A DNA stretch of 64,000 nucleotides from Candidatus Obscuribacter sp. (GTDB lineage: Bacteria > Cyanobacteriota > Vampirovibrionia > Obscuribacterales > Obscuribacteraceae). Shown one piece after another: positions 59,270 through 64,000 of this stretch. The position numbers and the translations under genes are program-made. The stretch is taken from positions 6,510,001 to 6,574,000 of the forward strand of contig JADJQZ010000001.1 in assembly GCA_016712465.1 (NCBI GenBank), given 5' to 3'. Within the stretch, counting starts at the first letter, position 1; the number at the start of each line of letters is the position of its first letter. The notes under the pieces are model-generated. The model made no database searches and had not been told where the DNA came from. It saw only the letters and a program-made list of their open reading frames with translations.

Positions 59270-61177
59270 TTGAGCGACGAGACTTTTCTAGAGAAAGCAG
59301 CTAAAAACTTGAAGCCTGGGGACTTTGTCGATGGTCTGTACCAGGGTGCCGTCGAAAAGCCATTGAACGGCATCAGGCAACTGGTTGGAAAAAATGTCGA
59401 GGCGCAAACAGTCCCTGCTGACGGGAATGCTCAAAGCCAGGACACGCTGGCCGGCAAAGCCGGTTTTATGGCCGGTCAAATAATCGATTTTAGCGTGGTG
59501 GCTCTTTTGAGTCGCAAGGCCCTGGCTCCGGTACTGAAGAAATCCCTGGACAGTACGGCCGGCTCTGCTGCCACGATGTTCGTAGCCGGGGCTGTGGATG
59601 GTGGAGTGCTGACTAAAAGCGCACCGGAGAAGAGCCTGCTCCTGGGCCGAACCGAGTCGGCGCTGACTATGGGTACGACATTTGCAGTTATGGGAGGAGC
59701 CTCCAAGGCACTTGAGGCGAGAACCCTTTTGCCGGGCTCGCTGCCTTTCAAAATTCCTGCCCAGCCTTTCCTCGAGAAAGGCCTGAAGAGTGCGGCGGCT
59801 GGCGCAGTTGGTGGTGCGGCCGGCGCCTACAGCAATGCCTTCTTCCACGAACACAGGCTGGCCTCTGCTTCGGAAGTGGCCAGTTCAGCCGGTCAGTTTG
59901 CCGCCTTCGGCTTCGGCCTGCATGCTTTGCAGACCGGTGTTGCCAAAACCGCCGGTTTGCCGGCTGTGGAGTCTGCCTATTACCGCAGCAAGTGGAATCT
60001 GCAAGAAGGTGCTACGGAGGCTAAACGTCTCTCGTATGCCGCTTTGAACGAACTTGGTTTGCGTCATCCGGTACAGAGACTGACCGATGCGGTCTATAGC
60101 CGTCTCGGTAAATTGCCGGCGGACTTACCGAAAGCACCGCTGACGAAAGAGAATAATCCCATAACGGCCTTTGATAAAGAGTTCGCCGAATACATAGAGA
60201 AAGTGCGCCGGGCGGAGCAAAAGTATGAGGCCGCGCCCCACTCTGGAAGACGGGAAATCTATGATGAGATGGGTGAAGTGCATGCCGGTTTTGTCGAGAA
60301 GTTATTGGGTAACTGGTACGGAAGCGCTCAGAAACCTGGCATCTCCTCTTACTCGGACGCCGAGTTGGCCCTAGCCAGCGGGCAATCTGTGGAGCGGGTA
60401 GCGGCCATACGAAGCGCTTATACTCAGTCGATGAAGCGGGAAAGCTATCATGGTCCCAGCCCCTTCGAGGAGGCCATGGCTAAACTGGCACCCTCTAATA
60501 TTGCCGGGGAGCAAGAGGCTTTCGAGATTGCCAGAGGTTTGGGTATGGGACGCGAGCGGTTCTTCAATTACGATGAAAGTAAATTGGGATCCAAATTGGC
60601 TCTGCGCTCTGAACATCATCACTATGCCAGAGCCTACGGTACGCCTGTCAGTTGGATGCCTTTTGAAGCCACCCCGAACCTGGCCAATTTATTCCATGCC
60701 ACTGTCTCTCGCGCTCTCGATTCCACTTTGATTGAGCGGGGGCTTTTACCGGCCAGGGAAATGAGACTGCGCGGCATTCAGCAGCTTACCGGAGAGAGCG
60801 CCAATGAGCAATTCGGGCGGCGAGCCATCTCCATGACCAGGGATTTTTCGGAAGCTTTTTGTTATCACCGCCACAGTCCGGAGGTGCTGACTGATTTCCC
60901 AGTGGTCTTTGGTATTTCGCGTGATGTAACCAAACACGCCTGGTCTGCCGGTTCTCTTGAGCCCGGTGAAATATTGATCGATAAATTGCACCTGGGTTCA
61001 ATCTGGCAGAAGCTGGGGCTGAAAAAGCCTGACGTCACTCATATCTATGTGCCTGATTCCCAGGTGCCTTTTGTGAATCTAGCGCTCGCCAGGCGACGTG
61101 TTTCGGGCGTAAGGGTGGTCGGTTTCAATCAGATGGAAAGCCCTGAATGGCTGCCGGTACCGCTGCGGTCGCTCTAG
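59270..61177 (+). CDS. 635-residue protein with hydrophobic Gly/Ala segments and a possible ADP-ribosyltransferase-like C-terminus
   Basis: TTG start with ggag upstream, no signal peptide. Residues ~60-225 hold Gly/Ala-rich hydrophobic stretches (TAGSAATMFVAGAVDGGVL, TMGTTFAVMGGASKAL, SAAAGAVGGAAGAYSNAF), similar in feel to the C-termini of the two trypsin-like proteases. A helical charged middle (~270-420) follows. The C-terminal ~180 residues read LFHATVSRALDSTLIERGLLP, then RRAISMTRDFSEAFCYHRH, FPVVFGISRDV and GEILIDKLHLGSI: the order H, then S(M)T strand, then E before the last strands resembles the ART superfamily (KptA/DarT-like). This is weak by eye and needs a profile or structure search. 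It could be an effector or toxin. Confidence 0.55.
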   Translation: MSDETFLEKAAKNLKPGDFVDGLYQGAVEKPLNGIRQLVGKNVEAQTVPADGNAQSQDTLAGKAGFMAGQIIDFSVVALLSRKALAPVLKKSLDSTAGSAATMFVAGAVDGGVLTKSAPEKSLLLGRTESALTMGTTFAVMGGASKALEARTLLPGSLPFKIPAQPFLEKGLKSAAAGAVGGAAGAYSNAFFHEHRLASASEVASSAGQFAAFGFGLHALQTGVAKTAGLPAVESAYYRSKWNLQEGATEAKRLSYAALNELGLRHPVQRLTDAVYSRLGKLPADLPKAPLTKENNPITAFDKEFAEYIEKVRRAEQKYEAAPHSGRREIYDEMGEVHAGFVEKLLGNWYGSAQKPGISSYSDAELALASGQSVERVAAIRSAYTQSMKRESYHGPSPFEEAMAKLAPSNIAGEQEAFEIARGLGMGRERFFNYDESKLGSKLALRSEHHHYARAYGTPVSWMPFEATPNLANLFHATVSRALDSTLIERGLLPAREMRLRGIQQLTGESANEQFGRRAISMTRDFSEAFCYHRHSPEVLTDFPVVFGISRDVTKHAWSAGSLEPGEILIDKLHLGSIWQKLGLKKPDVTHIYVPDSQVPFVNLALARRRVSGVRVVGFNQMESPEWLPVPLRSL

Positions 61178-61325
61178 GTCGGGTCTTGGGTTTGTAGTAA
61201 GTCTGGAAGCAAGAAGTCTTTAAGGGGGTCGTATGACGCCATGCTGTCTCCTATTTGTTAAATACGAGAAGATATAATAGATGGGGTGAAAAAATTTACC
61301 GGCATTATTTGGAAAGAAAAGGAGC
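61178..61325. other. spacer before the GMC oxidoreductase terminator
   Basis: Short plus-strand tail of the 635-residue protein gene and nothing else recognised. Confidence 0.3.
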
Positions 61326-61366
61326 GCCTCGTGGGCGTTGCGATCGCTCGCAACATCCCACGAAGG
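61326..61366 (-). terminator. terminator of the GMC oxidoreductase-hydrolase gene
   Basis: Interrupted stem (gcctcgtggg / cccacgaaggc outside, gttgcga / tcgcaac inside) with a short loop holding gcgatcgc. On the minus strand it is followed by a T/C-rich gctccttttctttcc. It lies about 55 bases beyond the stop at 61421. Confidence 0.65.
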
Positions 61367-61420
61367 CTCTCACGGCAGGTTGGCTAAAGGGAGGGAACCT
61401 TAGCGGCGGGTTCCTCTAGT

Positions 61421-63892
61421 TCATTTGCTGTAGGCCAGCCTGAGCAGACATTCGATGACGTCACCGGAGTGATAACGCTTGCTCGGGCGATAGAGCGTCA
61501 GTCGCTTGCCCAGGGTCGGTTCTTGAATGACCGGATGCTCGTGGTCATAGGCCATGAGCGTGACGTCGCGGGTGCCCGGGATTTCCGAGAGTTCATGGGG
61601 CACCAATCCGTCGCTTGTGTGACCGTAGCGCTTGTTGATCAGGCGAGCCGGTTCGAATGTGCCACTTTCGAAGGGGCCGATGATGGAGCGCAGAGTGACG
61701 ATTTTGGCTCGATCTGCGGCTGTGAGAGCCGGCAGAGCCCGTTCTTCCACAACGCGATGAGCAGTGGTCAGCTCCATCAGTGTGTCATTTACGTCGTTGC
61801 CCAGCACCAGTCGACTGATGGGCGCCAGGAGCATGCGCCCCAGATTTGTCGCCATCATGAAGTCGGCGATGGGTGAGCCATTCACCGGGCTTTGAATCAT
61901 GATGATGCGCGAGATTTTGGCCTTGTCCTCGGGGCTCAGCTGGCGGTATGCATCCAGGTTCATGACGCCGCCGCGGCTGTGACCGATGAGAATACCCTGA
62001 TCGGGAGCCAATTTGTGCACGTAGTCCTGGATCATGAGGATATTGGCCGCGGTGTCCACGTCGGTGTTTACCGGCACGGGCAGCACGGTCAAGCCCAGGT
62101 CCTTGAGGCGGGCCAACAGATGGGTGGAATGGTTCCCCATGTGGCGAGCCAGAAAACCGGGAGTGAAGAGCACGGTTTTGCCCTGCATCTCCGCAGGCAC
62201 CGGCAGTTTGGCAGCCCCTTCGGCCAGCACTGCCTGCTGAAGAGCGTGAAACTGCTCGGTGAGATCTTCCGCCCGGGCAAACTGTTCTTCCGGCTCGATG
62301 GTGGCCCTGGTAAGACCGGTGCTCAGCAGTTGCGGCACGACCGTTTCCATGGAGCGCTCCGCCAGTGCCGCAATGGTGAGGGCAGGGTTGGCTCCCATGG
62401 TGGCGGGAATGATGGAACCATCGAGGACAATCAGGTTGTCGTAGCCGAAGACGCGTCCCAGGTGATCGACCACACCGTTTGCGGGGGTAGTGCCCATGGG
62501 CACGCCGCCCAGATTGTGCGGTACATCGATCTTGCGCCGCCATTTCCAGTAAGGGAAAGGCAGGAAGCGTGTGCCCATGGCTCTGGTGAAGGCCCGCAGG
62601 TGGTTGTCGGCGCGCTTGTAGAAGGACATATTGTCGCGGGGGTTGAGATCCGTTTCAATCAGTCCCTTCTTGTTCAAACTGAACTTGCCCACGGCGTTGT
62701 CGCGACCGATGACCAGCAAGGGCAGCGTGGTCTTCGGTTCCACCAGACCGAACCTTTCAGCCAGCTTGAAACCACCGCTCACCAGCTTGATCATCAGCTT
62801 GTTGAGGCGGATGAGGCGACCGGTGACATAGAAGGTGTCGTAGGTAAAACCACGGAAGCTGCCGTCGAACATCAAGAGCCCCTGGTTCTTGCCGTCCGGT
62901 CCGTTGAAGTCGAGACCAGCGGTGATTTCAGGGCCGCCGGAAGGGTCGATTTCAGACTTGGAGCGAATGGCGAAACCGATGTAGGTGCCGTTGGTGGTGT
63001 ACTGATGACCGAGGCGGGGAGAGAGCCCGGGCAGCGTCTTGTGCAGGAGTTTGTTGCGCAGAAGAAGCTGACTGGAGCCCACCGAGCCGGCTGCTATCAC
63101 CACGGTGGCGGCGGTAAGCATCCGTGTTTCGCCCGTCTTGGGGTCGATAGTGGTGATGCGGTAGCCGCCTTCCGGCAGGGGCTCGATTTTGTCGGCCTTG
63201 TTGCCGGTCAGGATGGTGGCACCGAACTGATGCTGCGCGCCGTAGAGGTAGTTGAGATCCAGGCTGTTCTTGGCCTGGTAGTTACAGCCGGGCAGGGAAC
63301 ATTCGCCACACTGGCGGCAGCCCTGTTGTTCGGCGCCGAATTGATTCAGTTTGACGGTGCCTACAGGTTCGTCGGCTTCTCTGTAGGTGATGGCCACCGG
63401 CGGCATCACGGCAGGAACACCGAGTTTGTCCGCCGCTTCCAGCATGATCTTGCTCTTGAACGTGGAGGCATAGGGCGAGCCCGGCATCAGCACCGGATAG
63501 GTGCGGGCGGCCAGCATTTGCTCGGCACGGTCGTAATAGGGATCAAGGGAATGGCGGGTGATGTTGCCGGGCCAGTTTTCGAAGTTGTCCTTGCGAATCA
63601 TGACGGCGGCATTGACGATGGAGCCGCCACCAAGGGCGGTACCAGTCCAGGCGGTGACCGTGGAACTGAGGTGAGTGACGGTGTGCGGTCCGTACTGCCC
63701 TGCCGAAGGGTTCCAGTGCGAAGCTTCGCCGCGCAAGATATTGGGAGCCTTGTGACTGTAGCCCGTTTCAAGAACGGCTACTTTCAAACCGGCGCGGGCC
63801 AGGCGGTAGGCCGAGACGGAGCCGCCGTAGCCGGAGCCGATTACAATCGCGTCATAGTGAGGAACCTTGAGAGCATGGTCTTGTGTTTCCAT
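61421..63892 (-). CDS. GMC oxidoreductase (cholesterol-oxidase-like) fused to alpha/beta hydrolase
   Basis: 823 residues, ATG 63892. Part 1 (~1-520): FAD Rossmann motif DAIVIGSGYGGSVSAYRLARAG, the GMC signature TAWTGTALGGGSIVNAAVM, a Cys-rich segment CRQCGECSLPGCNYQAKNS as in cholesterol-oxidase-like GMC enzymes, and the C-terminal NLIVLDGSIIPATMGANPALTIAALAER. Part 2 (~560-823): an alpha/beta hydrolase with VLFTPGFLARHMGN, the nucleophile elbow GILIGHSRGGVMNLD, and later SDGLVPHE. No signal peptide. The fusion suggests oxidation of a sterol-like alcohol and cleavage of an ester in one polypeptide. Codon use is C/G-ending as in the fad genes. Confidence 0.9.
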   Translation of the reverse strand: METQDHALKVPHYDAIVIGSGYGGSVSAYRLARAGLKVAVLETGYSHKAPNILRGEASHWNPSAGQYGPHTVTHLSSTVTAWTGTALGGGSIVNAAVMIRKDNFENWPGNITRHSLDPYYDRAEQMLAARTYPVLMPGSPYASTFKSKIMLEAADKLGVPAVMPPVAITYREADEPVGTVKLNQFGAEQQGCRQCGECSLPGCNYQAKNSLDLNYLYGAQHQFGATILTGNKADKIEPLPEGGYRITTIDPKTGETRMLTAATVVIAAGSVGSSQLLLRNKLLHKTLPGLSPRLGHQYTTNGTYIGFAIRSKSEIDPSGGPEITAGLDFNGPDGKNQGLLMFDGSFRGFTYDTFYVTGRLIRLNKLMIKLVSGGFKLAERFGLVEPKTTLPLLVIGRDNAVGKFSLNKKGLIETDLNPRDNMSFYKRADNHLRAFTRAMGTRFLPFPYWKWRRKIDVPHNLGGVPMGTTPANGVVDHLGRVFGYDNLIVLDGSIIPATMGANPALTIAALAERSMETVVPQLLSTGLTRATIEPEEQFARAEDLTEQFHALQQAVLAEGAAKLPVPAEMQGKTVLFTPGFLARHMGNHSTHLLARLKDLGLTVLPVPVNTDVDTAANILMIQDYVHKLAPDQGILIGHSRGGVMNLDAYRQLSPEDKAKISRIIMIQSPVNGSPIADFMMATNLGRMLLAPISRLVLGNDVNDTLMELTTAHRVVEERALPALTAADRAKIVTLRSIIGPFESGTFEPARLINKRYGHTSDGLVPHELSEIPGTRDVTLMAYDHEHPVIQEPTLGKRLTLYRPSKRYHSGDVIECLLRLAYSK

Positions 63893-64000
63893 AGTAGCTG
63901 TCTCTGGTGAGAGTGAAAGGCCTGCCCGGCCGGGGCGGGGCAGGGATGAAACAGCGCCGAGTCGCTTCCTGAAGGAGGGCGAGTTCGGCCTGTTGGTACA
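63893..64000. other. upstream region of the GMC gene at the window edge
   Basis: Minus-strand promoter region of the gene at 63892, cut by the window end. It contains a GC-rich inverted motif (gcccggccggggc near 63922-63935). No gene can be called. Confidence 0.3.

Noticed and set aside
61339..61346. GCGATCGC octamer, reminiscent of the cyanobacterial HIP1 palindrome
   Set aside because: A single occurrence inside a terminator hairpin is not evidence of HIP1 enrichment; it needs a genome-wide count.
61892..63910. 672-residue plus-strand open frame opposite the GMC gene
   Set aside because: Shadow of the GMC oxidoreductase-hydrolase gene.

Overview
The window reads as a chromosomal segment of a non-photosynthetic, aerobic bacterium. 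The mix of a ClpC-type chaperone, a class A RNase P RNA, eight TPR-repeat proteins, eukaryote-like Ser/Thr kinases, a caspase-like protein, cytosolic trypsin-like proteases and a full fatty-acid beta-oxidation set is reminiscent of the Obscuribacter-like branch of Melainabacteria/Vampirovibrionia. That placement is an inference from gene content; no marker gene was compared. Coding density is high and both strands are used. I saw no photosynthesis genes, tRNA, rRNA operon, CRISPR array, transposase or prophage gene.

Layout. 1-10.9 kb: 3' end of topA, clpC, a TPR lipoprotein, a pRiA4b ORF-3-like protein, a cytosolic Ser/Thr kinase, a LOG-family phosphoribohydrolase, and a tight run of a degenerate 2H-phosphoesterase-like protein, a TrmJ-like methyltransferase and an exported TPR protein. 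11.0-21.7 kb: a lipid block with acyl-CoA synthetase, patatin-like lipase, thiolase (fadA), the two-domain hydratase/dehydrogenase (fadB type) and an acyl-CoA dehydrogenase. A pair of related ~131-bp intergenic elements in opposite orientation (10991-11121 and 19158-19288) brackets the first four of these genes. 22.1-32.9 kb: an unknown protein paired with a Cu+ P-type ATPase carrying a YHS domain, a C-terminal processing protease coupled to a secreted caspase-like protein, a small unknown protein, a cytosolic trypsin-like protease and a TPR protein. 32.9-40.2 kb: a membrane Ser/Thr kinase with an outside LRR-like domain, an exported unknown, a permease-ATPase fusion with its binding lipoprotein (nitrate/sulfonate class), and a second trypsin-like protease. 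40.2-49.2 kb: TPR proteins, a GH-A-type glycosidase-like protein and unknown exported proteins. 49.3-57.1 kb: rnpB, an exported rhodanese, an isocitrate dehydrogenase with NAD-type residues and a repetitive tail, a coiled-coil HTH-like protein, trmD, and small unknowns. 57.5-64 kb: an unknown protein with C/G-ending codon use, a small membrane protein, a 635-residue protein with a possible ADP-ribosyltransferase-like C-terminus, and a cholesterol-oxidase-type GMC oxidoreductase fused to an alpha/beta hydrolase.

How the parts fit. Patatin, GMC oxidoreductase-hydrolase, acyl-CoA synthetase, acyl-CoA dehydrogenase, hydratase/dehydrogenase and thiolase together would release, activate and oxidise acyl chains (perhaps also sterols), and isocitrate dehydrogenase would carry the acetyl-CoA onward. 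These genes share a strongly C/G-ending codon style that their neighbours lack, which fits high expression. The least explained items are the duplicated ~131-bp intergenic element, two genes that appear to start at AUA (or AUC/AUU) behind good Shine-Dalgarno sequences, the ART-like protein, the W-for-H 2H-phosphoesterase, and the NAD-type isocitrate dehydrogenase with a 30-bp-repeat tail.
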